In this document: positions 54,098-62,816 of the stretch, piece after piece
How positions within the stretch are numbered: the stretch's first letter is position 1
Layout: each line of letters opens with the position of its first letter
Origin: Pantoea sp. Lij88
GTDB lineage: Bacteria; Pseudomonadota; Gammaproteobacteria; Enterobacterales; Enterobacteriaceae
Direction of reading: 5' to 3'
Assembly: GCF_030062155.1 (NCBI RefSeq)
Contig: NZ_CP118269.1
Location: 1,178,001 to 1,242,000, forward strand
Length of the DNA: 64,000 nucleotides
Position numbers and translations under genes: made by a program
Notes under the pieces: model-generated
Seen by the model: only the letters and a program-made list of their open reading frames with translations
Databases searched by the model: none
What the model was told of the DNA's origin: nothing

Positions 54098-55348
54098 CTA
54101 ATGCTGAATTGAGAAGGTAAAAGGTGTCTGTGCTTCTTCTTTACAAGCTTCCAGATAGTCAGCCCACCATTGCAACATGAGTCTCCGTTCCTCCAAATGC
54201 TCCGCTTTGTGTATGTAAGCAGCCCGGACACTGTTGCGTTCCTGGTGGCTCATTTGTCTTTCCACAGCATCTCTCGACCATAATCCCGATTCGATTAAGG
54301 CACTACATGCCATAGTCCTGAAACCATGCCCGCAGACTTCTACTTTCGTATCGTAGCCCATCGTCCTGAGTGCTTTGTTGACAGTGTTTTCACTAATGGG
54401 TTTGTCGTCCCCAGTAAAACTGATGAACATAAGTTCTTTGTCACCACTGATCGAGTGAAGCTCCTCCAAGAGTGCTTTAGCTTGTGTGCTTAGTGGAACC
54501 AGATGTGGGGTTTTCATCTTTGCCCCTCTTGCAGAATATTTTACCCCGTTCATAGGTTTTCGCTTTCCGGGGATAGTCCACAATGAGTTCTTGAGATCAA
54601 CTTCTGACCAGCGGGCAAATCGTAATTCACTCGAACGGACAAAGGTCAGGAGTGTCAACTGCACTGCAATTTGAGTAATACCTTTTCCTTTATATGCTTC
54701 CAGTCTATTCATCAGTTCTGGCAAACGCTCCAAAGAAAGGGCAGGGCGATGAACACTTTTAGTGGAAACAACAGCACCAGCGAGGTCATTTGCAGGATTC
54801 TGTTCAATCAACGCATTGTGGACGGCATACCTCATTACCGCCGTAATGCGCTGTTGTAAGCGGGAAGCCAGCTCATTGTGTCCTAAAGCTTCTGCTTTTT
54901 TCAAAGGAATCAATAAATCACGAGTTTTTAGCTCGCTGATATTATGTTTGCCGATGACAGGGAACACATGGGAAACAAGGCTGTTCAAAACAGTTGTTCT
55001 ATGACTGTCTGACCAGGTTCTGTTACTGGTATGCCATTGTCGTGCAACTTGCTCAAATGTTAGCAAGCCCTTGCTCTCAACCTTTTGCGCTTTTCGCTTC
55101 TCACTTGGGTCTACATGGTTTGCAACAAGCTGACGGGCTTCATCTCTTCTTCGTCTGGCTTCTGACAATGAAACCTCTGGATAAACCCCCAGTGCGAGAA
55201 TTTTCTGTTTGCCAGCGAAGCGATACTGGAAACGCCAGTATTTGGAACCACTTGTGGTGATCAAAAGATGCATACCATTACCGTCTGTCAATTTGACAGG
55301 TTTATCAGAAGGCTTTGTATTTCTTACTGTTAACTCAGTGAGCGCCAT
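54098..55348 (-). CDS. P4-type integrase of the argW island
   Basis: This 416-aa tyrosine recombinase has the DUF4102 arm-binding N terminus ('VKLTDGNGMHLLITTSGSKY', 'LGVYPEVSLSEARRRRDEAR') and a catalytic domain with Arg in 'TFVRSSELRFARWSEV', 'HGFRTMACSAL', the later His in 'QMSHQERN' and the nucleophile Tyr in 'VRAAYIHK'. It therefore looks functional. It lies about 180 bp from the argW 3' end and points away from it, the standard arrangement for tRNA-targeting P4-like integrases. It should catalyse site-specific insertion and excision between the argW-derived repeats. Confidence 0.93.
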   Translation of the reverse strand: MALTELTVRNTKPSDKPVKLTDGNGMHLLITTSGSKYWRFQYRFAGKQKILALGVYPEVSLSEARRRRDEARQLVANHVDPSEKRKAQKVESKGLLTFEQVARQWHTSNRTWSDSHRTTVLNSLVSHVFPVIGKHNISELKTRDLLIPLKKAEALGHNELASRLQQRITAVMRYAVHNALIEQNPANDLAGAVVSTKSVHRPALSLERLPELMNRLEAYKGKGITQIAVQLTLLTFVRSSELRFARWSEVDLKNSLWTIPGKRKPMNGVKYSARGAKMKTPHLVPLSTQAKALLEELHSISGDKELMFISFTGDDKPISENTVNKALRTMGYDTKVEVCGHGFRTMACSALIESGLWSRDAVERQMSHQERNSVRAAYIHKAEHLEERRLMLQWWADYLEACKEEAQTPFTFSIQH

Positions 55349-55527
55349 ACTAAAAACCCTCTTCTGATGGTATCTGCATTATCGAACTTAAAATACCAAC
55401 ATATGTACCAACAAAACAGCGTGGATTTTGAAATATGACGGTGTACGTTAACGGGCTACAAAGGGAAGGTAAATGTTTGAAGTTGAAGAGTTGACTAGAC
55501 TTTAAAATACTTAGGTGGGCTAACATA
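55349..55527. other. integrase promoter / attachment-side region
   Basis: This 179-base AT-rich gap between the integrase start and the attachment repeat should hold the integrase promoter and integrase arm-binding sites. No clear individual motif could be fixed by eye. Confidence 0.4.
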
Positions 55528-55551
55528 TGGTGTCCCCTGCAGGAATCGAAC
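55528..55551. repeat. right attachment-site repeat at the argW 3' end
   Basis: This is the tRNA-proximal copy of the 24-bp direct repeat found at 31834-31857 (one mismatch). It includes the encoded CCA end and the T-arm side of argW, so integration preserves an intact tRNA. Confidence 0.88.
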
Positions 55552-55602
55552 CTGCAACTAGCCCTTAGGAGGGGCTCGTTATATCCATTTAACTAAGAGG
55601 AC
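55528..55602 (-). tRNA. argW: tRNA-Arg, anticodon CCT
   Basis: On the minus strand this 75-nt sequence (including the encoded CCA) folds as a cloverleaf. The acceptor stem GTCCTCT pairs with the 3' GGGGAC side, the anticodon arm AGCCC-CTCCTAA-GGGCT presents CCT, and the T arm contains GGTTCGATTCC. It reads like E. coli argW. The neighbouring yfdC agrees, because argW and yfdC are also neighbours in E. coli. It is the insertion target of the island. Confidence 0.96.
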
Positions 55603-55612
55603 AGCGGGGCGC

Positions 55613-55642
55613 AGTATAGCGCAAAGAGGCCGTGAGATTCAC
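55613..55642 (-). promoter_or_regulatory. argW promoter
   Basis: On the minus strand TATACT (55613-55618) is a good -10 element ten bases before the tRNA 5' end, with GTGAAT (55637-55642) as a -35-like element at 18-bp spacing and a GC-rich discriminator (GCGCCCC), the pattern of growth-rate-controlled stable-RNA promoters. Confidence 0.6.
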
Positions 55643-55862
55643 TACATCGCCGTCCGTTTGCTCATTCCGCCAGCAATCCTGGTTTTCTGCACACGCTGAC
55701 GTTAAGCGCAGAAAGCGTAAACAGCAGTGCTGAAGTCAGGGATGCCACCCAGACTGAAGCGGCACGCCCACTCTGAAAATCTTCGCTCCCCCTTTGCAGC
55801 AGACACCCCGATAAACGTTTTCAGCCGACCACAGAGCAAATCGCCTCCAGCCAACAGATCCG

Positions 55863-55892
55863 AAAGGCAGACAGGGTGAACTGTCTGCCTTT
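55863..55892 (-). terminator. terminator downstream of yfdC
   Basis: A perfect 12-bp stem AAAGGCAGACAG / CTGTCTGCCTTT around a six-base loop lies 5 bp beyond the yfdC stop. It can act on the minus-strand transcript; the T tract is short. Confidence 0.75.
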
Positions 55893-55897
55893 GTCGT

Positions 55898-56833
55898 TTA
55901 CTCAGCGCCTTCCTTCTCTTCACGCTGACGGCGTTTCTCCTGCTTCCGTTTTTCCGCCTTCGCCTTGGCAACGGCCGCTTCACTCATGTCATTGCGGATC
56001 TGCGCATGGCTGATCAGCGCAAAAATCAGGGTGCCGCCGGTAATGTTGCCTAGCAGAGTCGGCAGGGCAAACGGCCAGAAGAATTCATGCCAGCTGATGC
56101 TGCCATTGAACACCAGATAGAGCACCTCCACCGATCCCACCACGATATGCGCCAGATCGCCCAAGGCAACCAGCCAGGTCATCATGACAATTACCAGCAG
56201 TTTGGCACCGCCCGCGGAGGGGAACATCCAGACCATGGTGGCGATTATCCAGCCTGAAATCACCGCATTGGCAAACATCTCGCCGGGGGTATTTTCCATC
56301 ACCTTCATACTGATGTCGGTGAATGCCTGACGGGTGGCATCGTCAAAGATCGGCATCTCATTAAACGCCAGCGCACCCAGCGCCGTCCCGATCAGGTTAC
56401 CCAGCAGCACAATGCCCCATAACCGTAACAGCAGAACGCCATTACTCCAGGTAGGTTTATGCATCACCGGCAACACGGCAGTGACGGTATTCTCTGTAAA
56501 CAGCTGCTGGCGGGCCATAATGACGATGACAAAACCAAACGTGTATCCCAGGTTTTCCAGCAGGAAGGCGCCAGGCACCCCATCCAGATGCACCTGAAAT
56601 ATCCCTTTAGCCATCAGCGAGGCGCCCATCGACAGGCCCGCCGCAATGGCTGACCAGAGCAGCGCCATCCCATCGCGTTCCAGCTCTTTTTCGCCATCCT
56701 GACGAATCTCTTCATGGATCGCCGCAGCGCGGGAGGGTAAAGCCTCCTCATCGACTTCGATGTCAGTGCCCTTGTCCTTCTCTTCGCTCTCTACGTCGTT
56801 AGGACCCTGTTCATTACCTGATGAAGGCTTCAT
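55898..56833 (-). CDS. yfdC: YfdC, formate/nitrite-transporter-family inner-membrane protein
   Basis: This 311-aa protein has a charged acidic N-terminal tail (about residues 1-55), six or seven hydrophobic segments through about residue 280, and a strongly basic/acidic C-terminal tail rich in Lys, Arg and Glu. Motifs such as 'GASLMAKGIFQVHL', 'FGFVIVIMARQQLFTENTVT' and 'LLGNLIGTALGALAFNEM' fit the FNT pentameric channel family. Length and the neighbouring argW match E. coli YfdC, whose substrate is not established to my knowledge. Its start faces the ccm operon across about 240 bp. Confidence 0.9.
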   Translation of the reverse strand: MKPSSGNEQGPNDVESEEKDKGTDIEVDEEALPSRAAAIHEEIRQDGEKELERDGMALLWSAIAAGLSMGASLMAKGIFQVHLDGVPGAFLLENLGYTFGFVIVIMARQQLFTENTVTAVLPVMHKPTWSNGVLLLRLWGIVLLGNLIGTALGALAFNEMPIFDDATRQAFTDISMKVMENTPGEMFANAVISGWIIATMVWMFPSAGGAKLLVIVMMTWLVALGDLAHIVVGSVEVLYLVFNGSISWHEFFWPFALPTLLGNITGGTLIFALISHAQIRNDMSEAAVAKAKAEKRKQEKRRQREEKEGAE

Positions 56834-57075
56834 ATTTTCTCCTGGTGATAGTGCTGTGGCGTAATAAGCGTAGCTGTTTTTTATTTGTCGGAAATGTAAC
56901 GACCGATGCGAATAAGCGTAACAACGTTTTTCGGAACTGCATTTTTATTCAGACTCCTGGCGATACCGCACGAATAATCCCCTGGCATTGAAACTGAGCG
57001 CTGGGTCACACTTCGGCCCACAGCAACATTGTGGTAATATTCCGGCCACTTTTAGATTGTGCGATTCCCCCCTCG

Positions 57076-57693
57076 ATGCTGGAAATCATTACGCTCACTT
57101 GTGCATACGATGAACGGTCGCTTTTCCGGCGGCTCTCATTTCGCGTGTCCGCAGGTGACATTGTGCAGATTGAAGGCCCGAATGGTGCCGGTAAGACCTC
57201 GTTATTGCGCCTGCTGGCTGGCCTGAGCCGTCCGGAAGAGGGGGAAATACGCTGGCAGCAGCAGCCGATCCTGCGACAGCGCGAAACCTGGCATCGTGCG
57301 ATGCTCTATCTTGGCCATCAGCCCGGTGTCAAAGGCGTGCTCACGCCACTGGAAAATCTGCGCTTTTACCATCCCGGGTGCAGCGATGCGCAGATTTTTG
57401 CTGCGCTGGAAAGTGTCGATCTCACGGGCGACGAAGAGGTGCCGGTCAGCCGGTTATCGGCAGGGCAGCAGCGTCGGGTGGCGCTGGCGCGTCTGTGGCT
57501 CAGCCAGGCCCGCATCTGGATTCTCGACGAGCCGCTGACCGCCATCGACAAAGCGGGTATTGAAAAATTAATGGCGCAATTCGCCCGGCATGCCGATAAC
57601 GGCGGTGCAGTGATCCTGACAACCCATCAGGATTTGCCTGCGGAGGCTGCGCGGGTGCGTAAAATTCGCCTCGGCGACGAGGAGGCAGACTGA
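57076..57693 (+). CDS. ccmA: CcmA, ATPase of the heme-release ABC transporter
   Basis: CcmA is the ATP-binding subunit of CcmAB(CD), whose ATP hydrolysis releases holo-CcmE from CcmC. The 205-aa product begins '[20 protein letters not shown]'; a GTG upstream at 57031 is unlikely. Motifs: Walker A '[11 protein letters not shown]', signature '[14 protein letters not shown]', Walker B '[12 protein letters not shown]'. Its stop overlaps the ccmB start (TGATG). First gene of the ccm operon, divergent from yfdC. Confidence 0.96.
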   Translation: MLEIITLTCAYDERSLFRRLSFRVSAGDIVQIEGPNGAGKTSLLRLLAGLSRPEEGEIRWQQQPILRQRETWHRAMLYLGHQPGVKGVLTPLENLRFYHPGCSDAQIFAALESVDLTGDEEVPVSRLSAGQQRRVALARLWLSQARIWILDEPLTAIDKAGIEKLMAQFARHADNGGAVILTTHQDLPAEAARVRKIRLGDEEAD

Positions 57694-58352
57694 TGCTGTT
57701 TCGCCTCATCCAGCGTGAACTGCGCATTGCCTTTCGCGGCGGTGCGGATGTGGTTAATCCGCTCTGGTTTTTCCTGATCGTCATTACTCTGTTTCCGCTG
57801 GGCATCGGACCGGACCCGCAACAGCTGGCGCGCATTGCACCGGGGGTTGCCTGGGTTGCTGCGCTGCTGGCGTCGCTGCTGGCGCTGGAACGGCTGTTTC
57901 GCGATGACTTCAGCGATGGCTCGCTGGAGCAGCTGGTGCTGCTGCCGACGCCGCTGCCGGTGACGGTCACTGGCAAAGTGGTGGCGCACTGGCTGGTCAC
58001 CGGCGTGCCGCTGATTATCCTGTCGCCGCTGGCTGCGCTGCTGCTGTCGCTGGATTTTAATGGCTGGCGGGCGATGGCCCTGACGCTGCTGCTCGGCACG
58101 CCAACGCTGAGTTTCCTCGGTGCGATTGGCGTCGGTCTGACGGTGGGTTTACGGCGCGGCGGCGTGTTGCTCAGCCTGCTGGTGCTGCCGCTGGCTATTC
58201 CGGTATTGATCTTCGCCAGTGCGGCGATGGAGGCAGCCAGTCAGGGATTGCCGATTGGCGGCTATCTGGCGATCCTTGGCGCGATGCTGCTGGGCAGCGC
58301 CACGCTCGCGCCGTTTGCCACGGCGGCGGCGCTGCGCATTACGTTGCAATAA
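57693..58352 (+). CDS. ccmB: CcmB, membrane subunit of the heme-release ABC transporter
   Basis: The 219-aa product has six hydrophobic segments and the typical opening '[20 protein letters not shown]'. CcmB is the integral membrane partner of CcmA in cytochrome c maturation. It is coupled to ccmA by TGATG, and a 53-bp gap separates it from ccmC. Confidence 0.96.
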   Translation: MLFRLIQRELRIAFRGGADVVNPLWFFLIVITLFPLGIGPDPQQLARIAPGVAWVAALLASLLALERLFRDDFSDGSLEQLVLLPTPLPVTVTGKVVAHWLVTGVPLIILSPLAALLLSLDFNGWRAMALTLLLGTPTLSFLGAIGVGLTVGLRRGGVLLSLLVLPLAIPVLIFASAAMEAASQGLPIGGYLAILGAMLLGSATLAPFATAAALRITLQ

Positions 58353-58405
58353 CCGCGCGTAAAAGACGCGGCAATACTCTTTTATCGATAATGTGAGCAT
58401 TTGAT

Positions 58406-59146
58406 ATGTGGAAAGCGTTACATCAGCTGGCCAGGCCCGAGCGGCTCTATCAGTTTTCGGGGCGACTGGTTCCATGGTTTGCCATCGCCGGGCTGGCGGC
58501 GTTGCTGCTGGGGTGGGTCTGGGGATTTGGCTTTGCACCCGCAGACTATCAGCAGGGCGACAGTTTCCGCATCATGTACATTCATGTGCCCGCCGCGATG
58601 TGGTCGATGGGCATTTATGCCTCGATGGCCATCGCCGCCTTTATCGGCCTGGTGTGGCAGATGAAAATGGCCGATCTGGTCTCTGCTGCCATGGCGCCGG
58701 TGGGCGCAGTCTTTACCTTTATTGCGCTGGTCACCGGTTCCGCGTGGGGTAAGCCGATGTGGGGCACCTGGTGGATCTGGGATGCGCGTCTGACCTCGGA
58801 GCTGGTGCTGCTGTTCCTCTATATGGGCGTGATCGCGCTTTATCACGCTTTTGATGATCGCCGCACCGCAGGCCGGGCCGCCGGAATTCTGATTCTGGTC
58901 GGCGTGGTCAATCTGCCGATCATTCACTTCTCAGTGCAGTGGTGGAACACCCTCCATCAGGGCTCGTCTGGCATTCTCCAGCAGGCGATTGCGCCGGTCA
59001 TGCGTACGCCGTTGCGCTGGGCGATCCTCGGTTATCTGCTGCTGTTTATCACGCTGACGCTGATGCGACTGCGCAACCTGATTCTGTTAACCGAGCGTCA
59101 TCGTCCCTGGGCGATTGATGTGGCAAAGCGGGGAGAGCCATCATGA
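58406..59146 (+). CDS. ccmC: CcmC, heme-handling protein that loads CcmE
   Basis: This 246-aa membrane protein with six hydrophobic segments transfers heme to CcmE. The tryptophan-rich WWD motif is seen as 'WGTWWIWDARLTSEL', and the first conserved heme-ligand His lies in 'IMYIHVPAAMWSMG'. The 3' end overlaps ccmD by 4 bp. Confidence 0.97.
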   Translation: MWKALHQLARPERLYQFSGRLVPWFAIAGLAALLLGWVWGFGFAPADYQQGDSFRIMYIHVPAAMWSMGIYASMAIAAFIGLVWQMKMADLVSAAMAPVGAVFTFIALVTGSAWGKPMWGTWWIWDARLTSELVLLFLYMGVIALYHAFDDRRTAGRAAGILILVGVVNLPIIHFSVQWWNTLHQGSSGILQQAIAPVMRTPLRWAILGYLLLFITLTLMRLRNLILLTERHRPWAIDVAKRGEPS

Positions 59147-59376
59147 CGCCTGCTTTTTCCTCCTGGCACGCCTTCTTTGCGATGGGAGGCTACGCCTTCT
59201 ACGTCTGGCTGGCAGTTACCTGCACGCTGCTTCCACTTATCGGCCTGACGCTGCATACCCTGTTGCTGCGCCGTCGCCTGCTGGCTGAGATCCGCCAGCG
59301 CGATGCACGGGAACGTCGCATCCGGGCGGCGAAATCGAAAAAAGCCGCGGCTGAAGCGGCAGGAGAGACATTGTGA
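59143..59376 (+). CDS. ccmD: CcmD, small membrane protein of the Ccm system
   Basis: CcmD (77 aa) has one hydrophobic segment (about residues 17-37) followed by a highly charged Arg/Lys/Ala-rich cytoplasmic tail. It stabilises the CcmC-CcmE-heme complex. Overlaps of 4 bp with ccmC and with ccmE indicate tight translational coupling. Confidence 0.93.
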   Translation: MTPAFSSWHAFFAMGGYAFYVWLAVTCTLLPLIGLTLHTLLLRRRLLAEIRQRDARERRIRAAKSKKAAAEAAGETL

Positions 59377-59858
59377 ATACCCGTCGACGCAACCGCCTCT
59401 ATGCGGCAGTGGCGATTCTGCTCGGCCTCGGCATGGCCACCGCGCTGGTGATGTATGCGCTGCGCTCAAACATCGATCTGTTCTATACCCCAGGCGAAAT
59501 CCTCTACGGCAAAGGCGAAGCGCACGAGAAGCCGGAAGCGGGCCAGCGGCTGCGCGTCGGTGGCATGGTGATGCCCGGCAGTGTCCGGCGCGATCCGAAA
59601 ACGCTGGCGGTGTCGTTCAAACTTTATGATGCGCGCGGCGTGGTCAGCGTCAGTTTTGAAGGCATCCTGCCGGATCTGTTCCGGGAAGGGCAGGGCGTCG
59701 TGGCGCAGGGCGTGCTGGCGGCAGGCAACCAGGTGATCGCCAAAGAAGTGCTGGCGAAACATGATGAGAAATATACGCCGCCGGAGATTGAAGACGCGAT
59801 GAAGAGTAATCACACCGGCCCGCAGTCGTTGTATCAGGCGGGAAATAAATCATCATGA
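59373..59858 (+). CDS. ccmE: CcmE, periplasmic heme chaperone
   Basis: The 161-aa product has an N-terminal membrane anchor (about residues 9-29) and an OB-fold periplasmic domain. The covalent heme-binding His is His130 in '[12 protein letters not shown]', the same number as in E. coli. CcmE receives heme from CcmC and passes it to CcmF/CcmH. It overlaps ccmF by 4 bp. Confidence 0.97.
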   Translation: MNTRRRNRLYAAVAILLGLGMATALVMYALRSNIDLFYTPGEILYGKGEAHEKPEAGQRLRVGGMVMPGSVRRDPKTLAVSFKLYDARGVVSVSFEGILPDLFREGQGVVAQGVLAAGNQVIAKEVLAKHDEKYTPPEIEDAMKSNHTGPQSLYQAGNKSS

Positions 59859-61813
59859 TGCCCGAAATCGGAACCTTTCTGCTCTGCCTGGCGCTGGGAC
59901 TTTCCCTGCTGCTGAGCAGCTATCCGCTGTGGGGCGCCATGCGCCAGGATGCCCGCCTGATGGCGATGGCGCGTCCGCTGGCCTGCGGACTGTTTGCCTG
60001 CATCGCGGCGGCGTTTGCGCTGCTGGTCTGGGCCTTTATCAGCAACGATTTTACCGTTGCCTATGTCGTCACGAACTCTAATAGTCTGCTGCCGGTTTAC
60101 TATCGCATCGCCGCCACGTGGGGCGCGCATGAAGGATCGCTGCTGCTGTGGGTGCTGCTGCTCAGCACCTGGACACTGGCGGTAGCGATATTCAGTCGCG
60201 GAATGCCGCAGGATGCGCTGGCTCGTGTGCTGGCGGTGATGGGAATGATCAATCTCGGCTTCCTGCTGTTTATCCTGCTGACCTCCAACCCGTTTGGTCG
60301 CACGCTGCCGGACTTCCCGATTGACGGGCATGACCTCAATCCGATGCTGCAGGATATCGGCCTGATCTTCCATCCGCCGCTGCTCTATATGGGTTACGTC
60401 GGCTTTTCAGTGGCGTTTGCCTTTGCCATCGCCTCATTAATGGCTGGACGACTCGATACGGCCTGGGCGCGCTGGTCACGTCCCTGGACGACGGCGGCCT
60501 GGGTCTTTCTGACCATCGGTATCGTCCTCGGCTCCGCGTGGGCGTATTACGAGCTGGGCTGGGGCGGCTGGTGGTTCTGGGATCCGGTTGAGAATGCGTC
60601 GTTTATGCCGTGGCTGGCGGGCACTGCCCTGATGCACTCGCTGGCGGTGACCGAAAAGCGCGGCACCTTTAAGGCCTGGACCGTGCTGCTGGCGATCACC
60701 GCGTTTTCTTTAAGCCTGCTGGGGACGTTCCTGGTGCGCTCCGGGGTGCTGGTGTCGGTGCATTCCTTCGCCTCCGATCCGGCGCGCGGCATGTTTATCC
60801 TCGCGTTTCTGGTGATTGTCATCGGCAGTTCGCTGCTGCTCTATGCCATCAAAGGCGGGCAGGTTCGTGGCCGGGTACAGAATGAAACCTGGTCGCGCGA
60901 ATCGTTTTTACTCGGTAATAACGTGCTGTTAATTGCCGCGATGCTGGTGGTGCTGCTCGGCACGCTGTTGCCGCTGATTCACAAGCAGCTGGGCCTGGGC
61001 AGCATTTCGGTCGGCGAGCCGTTCTTCAACACTATGTTCAGCTGGCTGATGGCGCCGTTTGCGCTGCTGATGGGGATCGGACCGCTGGTGCGCTGGCGTC
61101 GTGATGAGCCGCAGAAGCTGGCAAAACGGCTGGCGCTGGCGCTGATTGTCACGCTGGCCTGTTCCGTCATCATCCCCTGGTGGCTGCAGGATCGGATTGA
61201 GGCGATGACCGTGGTTGGCCTGCTGATGTCACTCTGGATTATCGTGCTGACGCTGCTGGAGCTCCACGAACGCGCCACCCATCGTCATCCGTTCTTTACC
61301 GGTTTACGTCACCTGTCGCGCAGTCACTGGGGGATGGTGCTGGGCCACCTGGGCGTAGGTGTGACGGTGATTGGCATTGCCTTCAGCACGCAGTACAGCG
61401 TGGAGCGGGATGTGCGGATGAAGGCGGGCGATAGCGTCGATATTCATCACTATCACTTTGTCTTCCGCGGCGTGCAGAATCTGCAGGGGCCAAACTACAG
61501 CGGCGGCATGGGCATCATTGATGTCACCCGCAACGGCAAACACGAAGCAACCCTGCAGGCGGAAAAACGCTTTTATACCGCCGCCCGCACGATGATGACC
61601 GAAGCGGCGATTGATGGCGGTTTCAGCCGCGATCTCTACGCGGCGCTGGGCGAAGAGCTGGAGGATGACAGCTGGGCCGTGCGCATCTACTACAAACCCT
61701 TTGTCCGCTGGATCTGGTTTGGTGGCGCGCTGATGGCGCTGGGTGGGCTGTTCTGCCTGTTCGATCCCCGCTACCGCTCGCGCAAAAAAGCGGGAACGGA
61801 GGCGCGGACATGA
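59855..61813 (+). CDS. ccmF: CcmF, heme lyase subunit
   Basis: The 652-aa protein has many hydrophobic segments and the WWD domain '[19 protein letters not shown]' plus the earlier '[14 protein letters not shown]' block. CcmF attaches heme to apocytochrome c together with CcmH/CcmI and holds a b-type heme. A large periplasmic loop lies near the C terminus. It overlaps ccmG by 4 bp. Confidence 0.97.
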   Translation: MMPEIGTFLLCLALGLSLLLSSYPLWGAMRQDARLMAMARPLACGLFACIAAAFALLVWAFISNDFTVAYVVTNSNSLLPVYYRIAATWGAHEGSLLLWVLLLSTWTLAVAIFSRGMPQDALARVLAVMGMINLGFLLFILLTSNPFGRTLPDFPIDGHDLNPMLQDIGLIFHPPLLYMGYVGFSVAFAFAIASLMAGRLDTAWARWSRPWTTAAWVFLTIGIVLGSAWAYYELGWGGWWFWDPVENASFMPWLAGTALMHSLAVTEKRGTFKAWTVLLAITAFSLSLLGTFLVRSGVLVSVHSFASDPARGMFILAFLVIVIGSSLLLYAIKGGQVRGRVQNETWSRESFLLGNNVLLIAAMLVVLLGTLLPLIHKQLGLGSISVGEPFFNTMFSWLMAPFALLMGIGPLVRWRRDEPQKLAKRLALALIVTLACSVIIPWWLQDRIEAMTVVGLLMSLWIIVLTLLELHERATHRHPFFTGLRHLSRSHWGMVLGHLGVGVTVIGIAFSTQYSVERDVRMKAGDSVDIHHYHFVFRGVQNLQGPNYSGGMGIIDVTRNGKHEATLQAEKRFYTAARTMMTEAAIDGGFSRDLYAALGEELEDDSWAVRIYYKPFVRWIWFGGALMALGGLFCLFDPRYRSRKKAGTEART

Positions 61814-62367
61814 ACAAGAAAATCCTGTTTATTCCCCTGATGCTGTTTCTGCTGCTGGCAGCGGCGCTGCTGTGGCAGCTGACGCGCAATGCCGATGGCG
61901 ACGATCCCACCCGTCTCGAATCCGCGCTGATCGGCAAACCGGTGCCGCTGTTCCGGCTGGAAGCACTGGATCAGCCGGGCAAAACCTACGACCAGCGCGT
62001 GCTGACCGATGGCAAACCGATTCTGCTGAATGTCTGGGCGACCTGGTGTCCGACCTGCCGCGCTGAACATCAGTATCTGAATACGCTGGCGGAGCAGGGC
62101 ATTCGCGTGGTCGGGCTGAACTACAAAGACGATCGTCAAAAAGCCGTTAACTGGCTGAACACGCTGGGTAATCCTTATGCACTGAGCCTCTATGATGGCA
62201 ACGGTATGCTGGGGCTGGATCTCGGCGTCTATGGCGCGCCGGAAACCTTCCTGATCGACGGTAAAGGGATCATCCGTTATCGCCACGCGGGCGATCTGAA
62301 TGCGCGCGTCTGGGATCAGGAAGTGAAACCCTTGTGGATTAAATACAGTGCGGAGGCGGGATCATGA
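61810..62367 (+). CDS. ccmG: CcmG (DsbE), thiol-disulfide reductant for cytochrome c maturation
   Basis: The 185-aa product is a membrane-anchored thioredoxin-fold protein (anchor about residues 4-23) with the active site WCPTC (Cys80, Cys83) and the conserved 'GAPETFLIDG' cis-Pro region. It keeps apocytochrome CxxCH cysteines reduced, drawing electrons from DsbD. It overlaps ccmH by 4 bp. Confidence 0.97.
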   Translation: MNKKILFIPLMLFLLLAAALLWQLTRNADGDDPTRLESALIGKPVPLFRLEALDQPGKTYDQRVLTDGKPILLNVWATWCPTCRAEHQYLNTLAEQGIRVVGLNYKDDRQKAVNWLNTLGNPYALSLYDGNGMLGLDLGVYGAPETFLIDGKGIIRYRHAGDLNARVWDQEVKPLWIKYSAEAGS

Positions 62368-62816
62368 GAACGCTGTTACTGCTCTGCGGCCTGTTGTTCA
62401 GCATCAACCTGTGGGCGACCATCGACACGCTGCAATTTGACTCGGTGGCGCAGGAAGAGCAATACCGTGACCTGACCGCGTCACTGCGCTGTCCGAAATG
62501 CCAGAACAACAGCATTGCCGACTCGAACGCGATGATTGCCGCCGACATGCGGCTGAAAGTCTATCAGCTGATGAAGCAGGGGCAGAGTCGCCAGCAAATC
62601 ATCGACTACATGGTGGCGCGCTACGGCAATTTCGTCAGTTACTCACCCCCGGTCACGCCCTCAACCGTGATTTTGTGGGCTGGCCCGGCGCTGTTTGCGC
62701 TGCTGGGCGGTGCGGTGATCATCCTGCGCAGCCGTCAGCGCAAAACGCGCAGTGAGCTGGATGAAGATGAGCAACAGCGTCTTAATGCGCTACTGAAGTC
62801 AGACAGGAAGCCGTAA
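62364..62816 (+). CDS. ccmH: CcmH, thiol-reducing component of the heme lyase (short form)
   Basis: The 150-aa product has a signal peptide, the redox motif 'RCPKCQN' (Cys43, Cys46) and a transmembrane segment near residues 104-122, with a charged cytoplasmic tail. In E. coli CcmH is fused to a TPR domain; here it ends after the first domain, and the TPR part is encoded separately as ccmI, whose start overlaps the ccmH stop (TAATG). Confidence 0.95.
   Translation: MRTLLLLCGLLFSINLWATIDTLQFDSVAQEEQYRDLTASLRCPKCQNNSIADSNAMIAADMRLKVYQLMKQGQSRQQIIDYMVARYGNFVSYSPPVTPSTVILWAGPALFALLGGAVIILRSRQRKTRSELDEDEQQRLNALLKSDRKP

Larger units (their letters stand above)
31834..55551. mobile_element. argW-integrated, probably mobilizable genomic island (about 23.7 kb)
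   Basis: The element is bounded by an imperfect 24-bp direct repeat derived from the argW 3' end, has a P4-type integrase next to the tRNA, is visibly AT-rich compared with both flanks, and carries an AlpA-type regulator plus a MobC/relaxase module. Its cargo is defence-like: TIR pair, OLD/UvrD pair, kinase/repeat-protein pair. It also carries a DUF4225-type candidate toxin and a nested recombinase-trio element. Having a relaxase but no type IV secretion genes, it would need a helper element to transfer. Confidence 0.85.

Noticed and set aside
55702..55983. 93-codon reverse frame between argW and yfdC
   Set aside because: Overlaps the 3' end of yfdC in another frame, and its Arg/Lys-rich start is a shadow of the charged yfdC tail.
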